In this document: positions 6,049 to 13,512 of the stretch, piece after piece
Layout of the letters: each line of letters begins with the position of its first letter
How positions within the stretch are numbered: the first letter of the stretch is position 1
NCBI GenBank assembly: GCA_029979145.1
Contig: JAPOIC010000007.1
Coordinates: 1 to 21,485, forward strand
DNA: 21,485 nucleotides
Source: Opitutaceae bacterium
GTDB taxonomy: Bacteria; Verrucomicrobiota; Verrucomicrobiia; Opitutales; Opitutaceae
Direction: 5' to 3'
Notes under the pieces: model-generated
The model's input: only the letters and a program-made list of their open reading frames with translations
What the model was told of the DNA's origin: nothing
Database searches by the model: none
Program-made: the position numbers and the translations under genes

Positions 6049-8265
6049 ATGAAACGCTCCTTTGCGCTGGCCCTGATCGTGACGGTGGCGACGTGGTCCA
6101 TGCGGGGGGCGACCGCAACCGAGCCATTCACCGCGCGGCATCACCCGTATGAGCCGGCGGTGCCGCGGCTGACGGCGCCGGCCTATGCGGACGTCCTGCG
6201 CGGCGCGGTGGTCACGGCGTCGGGTCACGACGACGAACAGCGGCCGGAATTTGTGCACGACGGCATCGTGGACGACACGGTGATGTTTTGGACCTCGAAG
6301 GATTTTCCCGCGTGGGTGCAGTTGGAGCTGCCGGAGGCGCGAGCAATTGCGCAAGTGAACCTTTACCTGCGCTCGCCGGGCACGCGGTCGTTTCAAATGG
6401 TGCTGGAAGGATCGACGGACGGCGCGGCGTGGTCGGAGTTATGGGATCGCCGCGCGGGCACGGGCGTGATTCCCGCCGGGCGCATTGAGATCCTGCTGCC
6501 GACGCCCGTCGCGGTGCGGTTTCTGCGTTTGACCGTGAACCGCGCGACCCCGGGAGAACGCGGACCTTATCTCGTGGAGCTTGCCGCCTTCGCGCGACCG
6601 ACGCCACTCGCGCTCGCAGGCGCGGTGGTTGATCCGCTGGTGCAATACGACGCGTCCAATGTGCCGCTCGCCGCCACCGGCGGGGCCTGGCAGGCCAAGG
6701 CGTGGCGCGGCGAGCGTGTGCATGGGCAGTTCGTGGTTTGGACGGCCGCTGACTTGAGCGGGTTGCGGGCGGAAGTGTCGCCCTTGCGCCGGATTGAAAA
6801 TGTAGGGCGGGGTCGCCTGACCCCGCCGCAGGATGGCGGCGCAAACAAGGCGGGGTTCGGAGACCCCGCCCTACACCCTGCGGCGCGTTTTGTGCGCCAT
6901 GTCTTGGCTGACGGCTCGCTGATGGGCGACGTGCTGGACGAAGCGGAACGCTTGGCGATGCCGGCCGGTTCGTATCGCGCGGTCTGGCTCACGGTGGAGA
7001 CGCCGCGTGACGCGATGCCGGGCACCTACACCGGTGTGCTGACGCTCAAGGCCGACGGCACGCCGCCCTTGGAATTTCCCCTGACGCTTGAGGTGTTACG
7101 GGCGACCTTGCCGGCGCCGAAGGACTGGGCGTTTCACCTCGATATCTGGCAGCACCCGTGGTCGATCGCGCGTTGGCATGGCGTGAAGCCGTGGAGCGAG
7201 GAGCACTTGGCCGTGATGCGGCCTTACATCGCGGAACTCGCGCAGGCGGGCCAAAAGGTCATCACCACGACGATCACGCCGCGGCCGTGGGGTAGCCGGG
7301 ATTTCGACGACTATGAGACGATGGTGGAACATGTGCGGCACCCGGACGGCACGTGGACCTACGACTACACGGTGTTCGACCGCTACGTGGCCTACGCGAT
7401 GGGCTGCGGCATCACGGCGCAGATCAATTGTTACTCCATGCTCACGTGGTCGGGTCGGTTGGAATACACCGATGCCGCCACCGGCGACACGCGCTGGGCC
7501 ATGTGCGAACAGGGCTCGGCGGAGTTCGCAGATTATTGGGGGCCGTTTCTCCGGGACTTTGAACGACACCTTGAAGCGAAGGGTTGGCTGAACATCGCGC
7601 GCCTGGCGGTGGACGAAGCGCCGGCCGAAATGATGGCGGCGATGATGGAGCTCGTGCGCACCAACGCGCCGCGGCTCAAGGCCGCGCTCGCCGGCAACCA
7701 GGCGCCTTCGCATTACACCGGCCTCGATCTGGCGGACTTCACCATCATTCTCGACCGCGCGAGCGACGATCTCCTGCGCGACATCGCGCGCCGCCGCGCC
7801 GAGGGCCGCATTACGACCTTCTACGTGTGCCTCGATCCGAAGCGCCCGAACACCTTTGTGCAAAGCCCGCCAGCCGAGAGCCTGTGGCTGGGTTACTACA
7901 CGGCGGTCAACGGCTACGACGGCATCCTCCGCTGGGCCTTCACCACCTGGCCGGAGAATCCGCTGCGCGAGACGCTTTACTCCTGCCACCCCTGGCGCCG
8001 CGACTTGCCGCCGGGCGATTCCTTCCTCGTCTATCCCGGCCCACGGCTGTCAGTGCACTGGGAGCTGCTCCGCGACAGCATCGAGGAGTGGGAAAAACTC
8101 CGCGCCCTCCGCGCTGCGAACGGCGGCGAGCTGCCGGAGAAACTCACGACCTTGCTGGAGCGTTTCCGCGATCCCAAGCAACTCGGCGACCACGCGACCG
8201 TGAAACGCGACGTCGAGGCCATGCGCGCGGCGATTGAGGCATCAGCGGAATTGCACAGGAGGTAA
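6049..8265 (+). CDS. Secreted discoidin-domain / GH123 (DUF4091)-like glycoside hydrolase
   Basis: This protein of about 738 residues begins with a signal peptide (MKRSFALALIVTVATW ... ATA). ATG 6049 is chosen because the signal peptide starts there; an in-frame ATG at 6007 would add 14 residues. Residues about 45-185 resemble an F5/8 type C (discoidin) carbohydrate-binding domain (GAVVTASGHDDEQRPEFVHD, WVQLELPEARAIAQVNLYLR, FLRLTVNRATPGERGPYLVE). A beta domain ending ETPRDAMPGTYTGVLTLK follows, then a TIM-barrel-like region. The pair D522-E523 in LAVDEAP matches the Asp-Glu pair used in substrate-assisted catalysis by GH123 N-acetyl-beta-galactosaminidases. WEKLRALR near the end fits the DUF4091 C-terminus. 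Residues 251-276 are encoded by an inserted REP-like element. Its likely role is extracytoplasmic release of an amino sugar; specificity is inferred from the family. Confidence 0.78.
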   Translation: MKRSFALALIVTVATWSMRGATATEPFTARHHPYEPAVPRLTAPAYADVLRGAVVTASGHDDEQRPEFVHDGIVDDTVMFWTSKDFPAWVQLELPEARAIAQVNLYLRSPGTRSFQMVLEGSTDGAAWSELWDRRAGTGVIPAGRIEILLPTPVAVRFLRLTVNRATPGERGPYLVELAAFARPTPLALAGAVVDPLVQYDASNVPLAATGGAWQAKAWRGERVHGQFVVWTAADLSGLRAEVSPLRRIENVGRGRLTPPQDGGANKAGFGDPALHPAARFVRHVLADGSLMGDVLDEAERLAMPAGSYRAVWLTVETPRDAMPGTYTGVLTLKADGTPPLEFPLTLEVLRATLPAPKDWAFHLDIWQHPWSIARWHGVKPWSEEHLAVMRPYIAELAQAGQKVITTTITPRPWGSRDFDDYETMVEHVRHPDGTWTYDYTVFDRYVAYAMGCGITAQINCYSMLTWSGRLEYTDAATGDTRWAMCEQGSAEFADYWGPFLRDFERHLEAKGWLNIARLAVDEAPAEMMAAMMELVRTNAPRLKAALAGNQAPSHYTGLDLADFTIILDRASDDLLRDIARRRAEGRITTFYVCLDPKRPNTFVQSPPAESLWLGYYTAVNGYDGILRWAFTTWPENPLRETLYSCHPWRRDLPPGDSFLVYPGPRLSVHWELLRDSIEEWEKLRALRAANGGELPEKLTTLLERFRDPKQLGDHATVKRDVEAMRAAIEASAELHRR
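6801..6875. repeat. REP-like hairpin doublet, copy B, in frame inside the GH123-like gene
   Basis: It begins TGTAGGGCGGGGTC and ends GACCCCGCCCTACA, with two internal hairpins (left GCGGGGTC-GCCT-GACCCCGC; right GGCGGGGT-TCGGAG-ACCCCGCC). It lies wholly within the coding frame and is read as VGRGRLTPP ... GFGDPALH. The element is 75 bp, exactly 25 codons, and the frame stays open on both sides. This frame avoids the TAG contained in the TGTAGGG end. Confidence 0.9.
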
Positions 8266-8308
8266 CGGAGATAACCGAGTTTGCTCAGTTGCCTCCGTTT
8301 TCTCCTGT
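8255..8308. repeat. Hairpin overlapping the stop codon of the GH123-like gene
   Basis: ACAGGAG at 8255 and CTCCTGT ending at 8308 pair. Inside them AACGGAG pairs with CTCCGTT and AAC with GTT around a 12-nt loop. The element includes the last codons and TAA (8263-8265) of the upstream gene. It has no run of T after the stem, so it could be a third repeat family or a weak terminator. The rest of the gap up to 8411 shows nothing recognisable. Confidence 0.5.
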
Positions 8309-8411
8309 AAAACCGGTTTGCCGGGATCGTATCACGCGGTGCGCGCCGGAAACTTTGTCATGGCGCAGCGTGGGCTTGTGCGGGGGTGGGGCGGTTCTTC
8401 AGCATGGGCGG

Positions 8412-9233
8412 ATGCCCCGAAGTTTCCCCAACTTGGGCGCGGCGTGTCTGACGCTTGCGTCGGCGCTGGCGCTGACGGCGGCCGAGCCGACATTGGACGA
8501 CGTGTGGATGCTCGCGGCGAGCAACCAACCGTTGGAGGCGAGCGCGGCCTTGGGGGAGCTCGACGCTGTCGATGCGCGGACGCGCGAGCTGGCGGAGGCG
8601 TTGCTGGCGATGGCGCGCCCGCCGTTGTCGGATGGCGACTGGGCGCGGATTGAACCGGTTTTTGCGCGGCTGGCGCAGGGCGATGATGCGCTCGCGGCGC
8701 AGGCGCTCTACTTGCAGGCGCGCATGCACCAGGCGCAGAAAGGAGAGCCGGACCTGGCGCGCGCAGCAGAGCTCTACCGCGAGCTGGATCGGCGCTGGCC
8801 CGGCAGTCATTGGGCGCAGTTGGGGATGGTGAAACTCGGCTTGGTGACGCTCTACGCGACCGCAGAACCGGCGGATCCACGGGATCGAGTTGCCGCGGCC
8901 GAGGCAGTGTTGACCAAGATTTCCGAGTCTGCGTTGCAGCGCGACTTGCAGCTGCAGATCGGCTGGGCCGCTTTGTATTATGAGCTGCCGTTGGAAGAAG
9001 TGCTGCCGCATTTGCAGGCGGCGGATGCGTTCGGGGGGCTGATGGGCATCACGCCGGAAGACCTCGTGATTCAGCTCGGAGAACTTTCCTTCCGTGCCGG
9101 CCGTCTGGCCGAGGCCTGTCGTTATTTTGAGCGATTCTTCGCCGAGTATCCGACTAGCACGCGCAGCTACAACGTCCGGCAGCGCCTGCATGAAGTCGAC
9201 GCGGCGCTGGCCGCGCGGGAGGATGGAAAGTGA
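8412..9233 (+). CDS. Secreted TPR-like protein, module copy 1
   Basis: From ATG 8412 this is a 273-residue protein beginning with a signal peptide (MPRSFPNLGAACLTLASALA ... AAEP). The frame is open back to 8289, but the added residues would bury the signal peptide. The mature part is helical with TPR-like pairs: AAQALYLQARMHQAQKGEPD, AELYRELDRRWPGSHWAQLG and GELSFRAGRLAEACRYFERF. The last has the shape of the YbgF/BamD-type helix pair ending in EYP. It has a paralogue at 10931-11755 that shares AAQA-YLQAR, RWP-SHWAQLG-VKLGL and RDL-LQIG. Its stop overlaps the GTG start of the solute-binding gene by 3 nt (GTGA), so translation is probably coupled. It is probably a periplasmic scaffold or partner of that protein; no enzymatic motif is seen. 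Confidence 0.75.
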   Translation: MPRSFPNLGAACLTLASALALTAAEPTLDDVWMLAASNQPLEASAALGELDAVDARTRELAEALLAMARPPLSDGDWARIEPVFARLAQGDDALAAQALYLQARMHQAQKGEPDLARAAELYRELDRRWPGSHWAQLGMVKLGLVTLYATAEPADPRDRVAAAEAVLTKISESALQRDLQLQIGWAALYYELPLEEVLPHLQAADAFGGLMGITPEDLVIQLGELSFRAGRLAEACRYFERFFAEYPTSTRSYNVRQRLHEVDAALAAREDGK

Positions 9234-10831
9234 AGACGATCCCGCGTCTGCGACTCGCCCTGCCGCTATTCGTCGCGGGATATGTGTTTGCGGTCTACTG
9301 GGTGTTTACGAAATCCACGCCGCTCGTGGACGAACGCGATGTGACGATCCGCATCGCCCACTGGCAGATCGAGCTCGGTCCGCCCGACGGCATCGATGCG
9401 GTCATCAAGCGCTACGAGGAGCTGAATCCGCGCGTCCGCGTGAAGCAGGTGATGGTGCCCGGCCCTGTCTATCGGCAGTGGATGCGCGCGAATTTTTCCG
9501 GCGACACCGCGCCGGACATCGTCGAATACGGCGCGTGGCTCGACGGTCTGGCGGACCTGCCCGTGCGGTATTTCGACCCGGTGACGGAGGACCTGCGGGA
9601 GCCCAATCCCTACAATCGGGGAACCGGCCTGGAAGGTCTGCCGTGGTTGAAGACCTTTGCGGACGAACTCTCGGAACAGCGGATCAATTCGCCCGAGCCC
9701 GGACAGTATTACGCCGTGACGCTGTCGCGCGGCTCGCAACGGCTCTTTTGCAACCGCGACCTCCTGCGCGAAATCACCGGGACCGAGGAACCGCCCGCGG
9801 ACTTTGCGGCGATGCGCGAGTTGTTTGCTCAGGCGCAGGCCTACGGCGCGGCGCGAGGCCGGCCGGTGTATCCTTTCGCCGGGAGCCGAGACAATGTCTA
9901 TTGGCTGATGGCGTTTTACATGCGGGGCGCCACCAACCGCGTGGCCCAGCGGGTCGACCGCGACGGTTTTCTGGCGCTTTATCCGCGGCAGACGATGTGG
10001 GCGTTTCTCAACGGCGAATGGAGTTACCAGGAGCCTGACCTACAGGCCGGCTTGGCGCTGCTCGGCGAGCTCGCGGAGCAGATGAAACCGGGCTACATGC
10101 AGTTCGTGCGCGACGAGGCCGTGCGCCAATTCCTCAACGGCGAGGCGCTTTTTCTGTTCGCGGGCACCTGGGAGGCGACCAGCCTGCGCCGGCTCGCGCC
10201 CTTCCCGGTGGATACGCTGCGTCCGCCGCAACCCACGACGGACGACCCCGTGGTAGGCCGGGCCATGCTCGGTCGTTTCTCTGACGGCAACAACGTCACC
10301 GGCTTCGGCTTCTATCTCAACAAGCGCACGCCGCACCGCGCGGAGGCTGTCGACTTCCTGCGCTTTCTCACCAGTTATGAAGGCATCAAGCTCTTCACCG
10401 ACCACAGCGGATGGGCGCCGAGCATTCGCGATGTGCCGATGGCGCCGGAGGTCGAGAGTCTGTTGTCGCCGGACGACGGCTTCGCCTTCGGGGGTCCGAA
10501 CATCACGGTCGGCGGCGCCACGCGGGCGGTGTTCGAACGAAATCTGCACCTCCTGACCGGCCCCGGCGGGAGTGTCGCCAAATTTGCGGAGGCCCTGGAC
10601 CAGCAGATGCCAGGACCGGTGCGGGATGCGCTTGCCACCGAGGGTCGCGCGGCGCGCTGGGCCATGTTGCCGCAGGATACGCGCGTGGTCGCGCTGGGCC
10701 AATTGGTGGAGGGCCACCCTGACGACGAGGCGGTGGCGCTGCGCCGGTCGCGTTTGGAAGCGGCGCAATACCTCAGCGAGGCGCGCGCCCTGCTCATTCA
10801 GCAGCAGCTGCAGCGGCTCGGTGCGCGTTGA
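9230..10831 (+). CDS. Membrane-anchored extracellular solute-binding protein (family 1-like), module copy 1
   Basis: This 533-residue protein starts at GTG 9230, inside the previous stop, with GGAGGA about 6 nt upstream. One hydrophobic segment (residues about 9-26, ending VYWVF) has no lipobox cysteine, so it is a membrane anchor or an uncleaved signal. The body resembles ABC sugar-binding proteins: IRIAHWQIELGPPDGIDAVI, KRYEELNPRVRVKQV, PDIVEYGAWLDGL, AGSRDNVYW, FLNGEALFLFAGTWEA and AVDFLRFLTSYEG. The C-terminus adds a helical tail (RSRLEAAQYLSEARALLIQQ) longer than in typical binding proteins. No permease or ATPase gene is nearby. Its paralogue is at 11752-13344. The ligand is probably a glycan fragment; this is inferred only from context. 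Confidence 0.8.
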   Translation: MKTIPRLRLALPLFVAGYVFAVYWVFTKSTPLVDERDVTIRIAHWQIELGPPDGIDAVIKRYEELNPRVRVKQVMVPGPVYRQWMRANFSGDTAPDIVEYGAWLDGLADLPVRYFDPVTEDLREPNPYNRGTGLEGLPWLKTFADELSEQRINSPEPGQYYAVTLSRGSQRLFCNRDLLREITGTEEPPADFAAMRELFAQAQAYGAARGRPVYPFAGSRDNVYWLMAFYMRGATNRVAQRVDRDGFLALYPRQTMWAFLNGEWSYQEPDLQAGLALLGELAEQMKPGYMQFVRDEAVRQFLNGEALFLFAGTWEATSLRRLAPFPVDTLRPPQPTTDDPVVGRAMLGRFSDGNNVTGFGFYLNKRTPHRAEAVDFLRFLTSYEGIKLFTDHSGWAPSIRDVPMAPEVESLLSPDDGFAFGGPNITVGGATRAVFERNLHLLTGPGGSVAKFAEALDQQMPGPVRDALATEGRAARWAMLPQDTRVVALGQLVEGHPDDEAVALRRSRLEAAQYLSEARALLIQQQLQRLGAR

Positions 10832-10930
10832 ACTGAAGGCGCGACGGCGTGCAAAGGGTTTGTAGATGGGCGCGAAATTTTTGACGCGGGAAACGCTTGT
10901 CGACGCGGGCCGAAACCCAACGATGCGGCC

Positions 10931-11755
10931 GTGCTTTCTTCCCCCCTCCCGTGGCTGCGGCTGCGCGGTTCCCTGTGGCTTGCCGCCGCGGTCGTGGCCG
11001 GAGTTTTTCCGGTCTGTGCGACCGCGGCGCGCGATGCCTGGACTGAAATTCTCGCGAACCAACCCAACCGCGTGTTGAAGACGCCGGCCGGTCCCGAGGC
11101 CTCGCGCGAGGCGCGGCTGGCGGACGGCGTGGCGTGGTTGAGCCTGCAACCGACCACCGACGACAGCCTGGCCCGCGCGGAGAAGCAGTTTGCGGCGTTG
11201 GCGGAAGGCGACGACGAGATCGCGGCGCAGGCGATTTACCTGCAGGCAAGACTCCACCAACTGCACTACCTGCAACCGAACTACGCGCGCGCGGCCGAGT
11301 TGTTTGAAAAGTTGGCCACGCGCTGGCCCGACAGCCATTGGGCGCAGCTGGGGTGGGTGAAGCTCGGTTTGCTCAAACTCTACGCGTTGCCGGCGGAGGG
11401 CGATCGCATCACCGCGGCGGAGGCCGTGCTGGCCCGCGTCACTGATGAGGCTTTGCGGCGTGATCTACATCTGCAAATCGGCCAGGCGGGCGTCGTGCTC
11501 AAGGCACCACTGCCGCGATTTTTGCCGCACCTCGTGGCGGCCGACCGTATCGGCGGAATCTCCGGCACGGCGCGCGAGGACCTGATCGTGCAGATTGGCG
11601 AGCTCTCGCGACGCACGGGCCAACTGGAGCAGGCAAAAGTCTATTTTGAACGCTACCTCCGCGAGTATGCCACCAATGTCCGGGCCTACACGGTGCAGCG
11701 CCGGCTCGAGGACATCAACGCGCAGCTTGCCGCCCGCGGGGAGGACCGGTCATGA
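10931..11755 (+). CDS. Secreted TPR-like protein, module copy 2
   Basis: This 274-residue protein starts at GTG 10931; no in-frame ATG lies before the signal-peptide-like segment (RLRGSLWLAAAVVAGVFPV). The mature part parallels the gene at 8412: DDEIAAQAIYLQARLHQ, ARAAELFEKLATRWPDSHWA, QLGWVKLGLLKLYAL, ALRRDLHLQIGQAG and GELSRRTGQLEQAKVYFERY. Helix-pair spacing fits TPR-like repeats. It ends with ATGA, overlapping the start of the solute-binding gene by 4 nt. About 100 nt separate it from copy 1 with no evident terminator, so all four module genes may be one transcript. Divergence between the copies is large, so the duplication is not recent. Confidence 0.74.
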   Translation: MLSSPLPWLRLRGSLWLAAAVVAGVFPVCATAARDAWTEILANQPNRVLKTPAGPEASREARLADGVAWLSLQPTTDDSLARAEKQFAALAEGDDEIAAQAIYLQARLHQLHYLQPNYARAAELFEKLATRWPDSHWAQLGWVKLGLLKLYALPAEGDRITAAEAVLARVTDEALRRDLHLQIGQAGVVLKAPLPRFLPHLVAADRIGGISGTAREDLIVQIGELSRRTGQLEQAKVYFERYLREYATNVRAYTVQRRLEDINAQLAARGEDRS

Positions 11756-13344
11756 AACGCGCACCGAAACGCCTGAGCCTCGTGTTGTTGGTGGCTGCCT
11801 ACGTGGGATCAATCTGGTGGGTGGTCACCCGTGCGGATCCGATCACGGAGAAACGGCCGGTCACAATCCGCATCGCGCATTGGCAGATTGAGCGCGGGCC
11901 GCCCGAGGGCATCGACGCGGCGATCAAGCGCTACGAGGAATTGAACCCGCACGTGAAGGTCGAGCAGATGCTCATCCCCGGGGCGGTCTACAAGCAGTGG
12001 CTGCGCACGAATCTCGCCGGGGGCACGGGCGCGGACCTCATCGAGTGGGGCGTTTGGCTGGCCGGCCAGAAGGATGTGCCGGCGCGGTATTTCGAACCAC
12101 TCACGGCCGAACTGGCGCAGCCGAATCCATACAATGCCGGCACTTCGCAGGAGGGCATTGCGTGGGAGAACACGTTTCACGACCGGCTGCTCGGGCCGCG
12201 CCGGGATTCACCGGATCCGGGCCAGGTTTATGGCGTGACGCTGACCGAGGTGAGTGTGCGGCTGTTCTGCAACGTAAAGCTCTACCGCGAGATCATGGGT
12301 GAGGATCCCGACTTCGAGCGCTACGACGATTTCCGCCGGGTGCTCGCACGAATCAACGAGTTCGCCAAAAAAACCGGCCGCCCGATCCACGGCCTCGCCG
12401 GCAGCCGCGACAACGGCCTGTGGCTCACGCAAACCGTGTGGGGCTCACCGTTGATCGAGCTCAACCACAGCTTCGACGACGCGGGTTACCTCTACCTTTA
12501 CAACCGCCAGGTGCTCGCGGCTTATCTCGAGGGACGCTGGACCTACCGGCACCCGAACGTCCTCGCCGGCCTCAAGGTCGTGCGCGAGCTCTCGCACTCG
12601 ATGAAGCCCGGCTACCTGCAGTTGCGGCGCGACGACGCGATGCTGGAGTTCTTCAGCGGCAATGCGGTGTTTCTGTTCACCGGCACCTGGGACGCCACCA
12701 CGATCCGGCGCACGGCGGCGTTTGACGTCGAGGTGATGCGTCTGCCGCAGCTCCTGCCGGACGACCCGGAGGTGGGCGACTACATCATGGGTCCCGGCGG
12801 CGAGGGCATGGGCGAGACCTCGATGGCGATGTATCTGAACAACGCCAGCCCGCACAAAAAGGAGGCGATCGATTTCCTGCGCTTCCTCACGAGCGTGGAG
12901 GGCAACCAGATTTTCTCCGCGCACAGCCTGTGGCTGCCCGCGATCAACGGCGCGGAAATCCCGGAACCCATCCGCGCCTTCCGCTCCTACCGCCAAGGCT
13001 ACGCCCTCGGTCAGGCGCCCTATGACTTGATTGGCTCCGAAGTTTCGATGCAGTGGGACCAGAATTTCCACCTGCTGTCGGGCGAGCAGGGCAGCGTGGA
13101 GAAATTTTCCGCACAACTTGGCGAGGTCATGCCGACGGCGATCCGCACGGATTTGGAGAACGACGCGCGCAATATGCTCATCCTCGTCAAACCGCAGGAC
13201 GCGCTCATCGCCGCCTACGCCCGGCAGAACGCGGAAGGCGACGAGCGGCGCCGCCGCGACATGGAAATGGGCCAGACGATGTCGGAGGGCCTCGCCTTGC
13301 AGATGAAGCTGCAGTTGCAGCGCACGGATATCGGGCGGCCGTAA
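11752..13344 (+). CDS. Membrane-anchored extracellular solute-binding protein (family 1-like), module copy 2
   Basis: This 530-residue paralogue of the protein at 9230 starts at ATG 11752, overlapping the previous stop. It has a hydrophobic anchor at residues about 8-25 (LSLVLLVAAYVGSIWWVV) and no lipobox. Shared blocks include TIRIAHWQIERGPPEGIDAA, IKRYEELNPHVKVEQ, LAGSRDNGLWL, SMKPGYLQLRRDDAMLEF, VFLFTGTWDATTIRR and AIDFLRFLTSVEGNQIF. The C-terminal helical tail is also present (RRRDMEMGQTMSEGLALQMK). It is the last gene of the run; a REP-like doublet and a convergent gene follow instead of permeases. It probably binds a different ligand from copy 1, since the region after the shared FLFTGTW motif diverges. 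Confidence 0.8.
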   Translation: MKRAPKRLSLVLLVAAYVGSIWWVVTRADPITEKRPVTIRIAHWQIERGPPEGIDAAIKRYEELNPHVKVEQMLIPGAVYKQWLRTNLAGGTGADLIEWGVWLAGQKDVPARYFEPLTAELAQPNPYNAGTSQEGIAWENTFHDRLLGPRRDSPDPGQVYGVTLTEVSVRLFCNVKLYREIMGEDPDFERYDDFRRVLARINEFAKKTGRPIHGLAGSRDNGLWLTQTVWGSPLIELNHSFDDAGYLYLYNRQVLAAYLEGRWTYRHPNVLAGLKVVRELSHSMKPGYLQLRRDDAMLEFFSGNAVFLFTGTWDATTIRRTAAFDVEVMRLPQLLPDDPEVGDYIMGPGGEGMGETSMAMYLNNASPHKKEAIDFLRFLTSVEGNQIFSAHSLWLPAINGAEIPEPIRAFRSYRQGYALGQAPYDLIGSEVSMQWDQNFHLLSGEQGSVEKFSAQLGEVMPTAIRTDLENDARNMLILVKPQDALIAAYARQNAEGDERRRRDMEMGQTMSEGLALQMKLQLQRTDIGRP

Positions 13345-13389
13345 CGACGCGAGATATTGGATTTTTCCTGCGGAATGGAGGGCATCAAT

Positions 13390-13461
13390 TGTAGGGCGGG
13401 GACTCTGATCCCCGCCTTGCCGTTGAAATTCAAAGGCGGGGTTTGGAAACCCCGCCCTACA
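13390..13461. repeat. REP-like hairpin doublet, copy C
   Basis: It begins TGTAGGGCGGGGA and ends AAACCCCGCCCTACA. The left hairpin is GGCGGGGA-CTCTGA-TCCCCGCC and the right is GGCGGGGTTT-GG-AAACCCCGCC. It lies between two convergent genes. ATCAAT stands immediately on both sides (13384-13389 and 13462-13467), which could be a target-site duplication or chance. Confidence 0.9.
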
Positions 13462-13462
13462 A

Positions 13463-13492
13463 TCAATCCGCGTCAATCCGCGTGATCCGCGG
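13463..13492. repeat. Short tandem 10-bp repeat
   Basis: TCAATCCGCG occurs twice in tandem (13463-13482), followed by the related TGATCCGCGG. It directly adjoins the REP-like doublet in the convergent intergenic region, where nothing else is seen. Confidence 0.55.
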
Positions 13493-13512
13493 AAAACTTC
13501 TGCGGTCTTACC

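Noticed and set aside
10040..11338. Open minus-strand frame across the end of copy 1 and start of copy 2 of the module
   Set aside because: It covers two clear + strand genes and reads as Arg/Gln/Val-rich sequence typical of antisense shadows.
12445..13476. Open minus-strand frame antisense to the second solute-binding gene
   Set aside because: Compositionally biased shadow; it also runs through the REP-like element.
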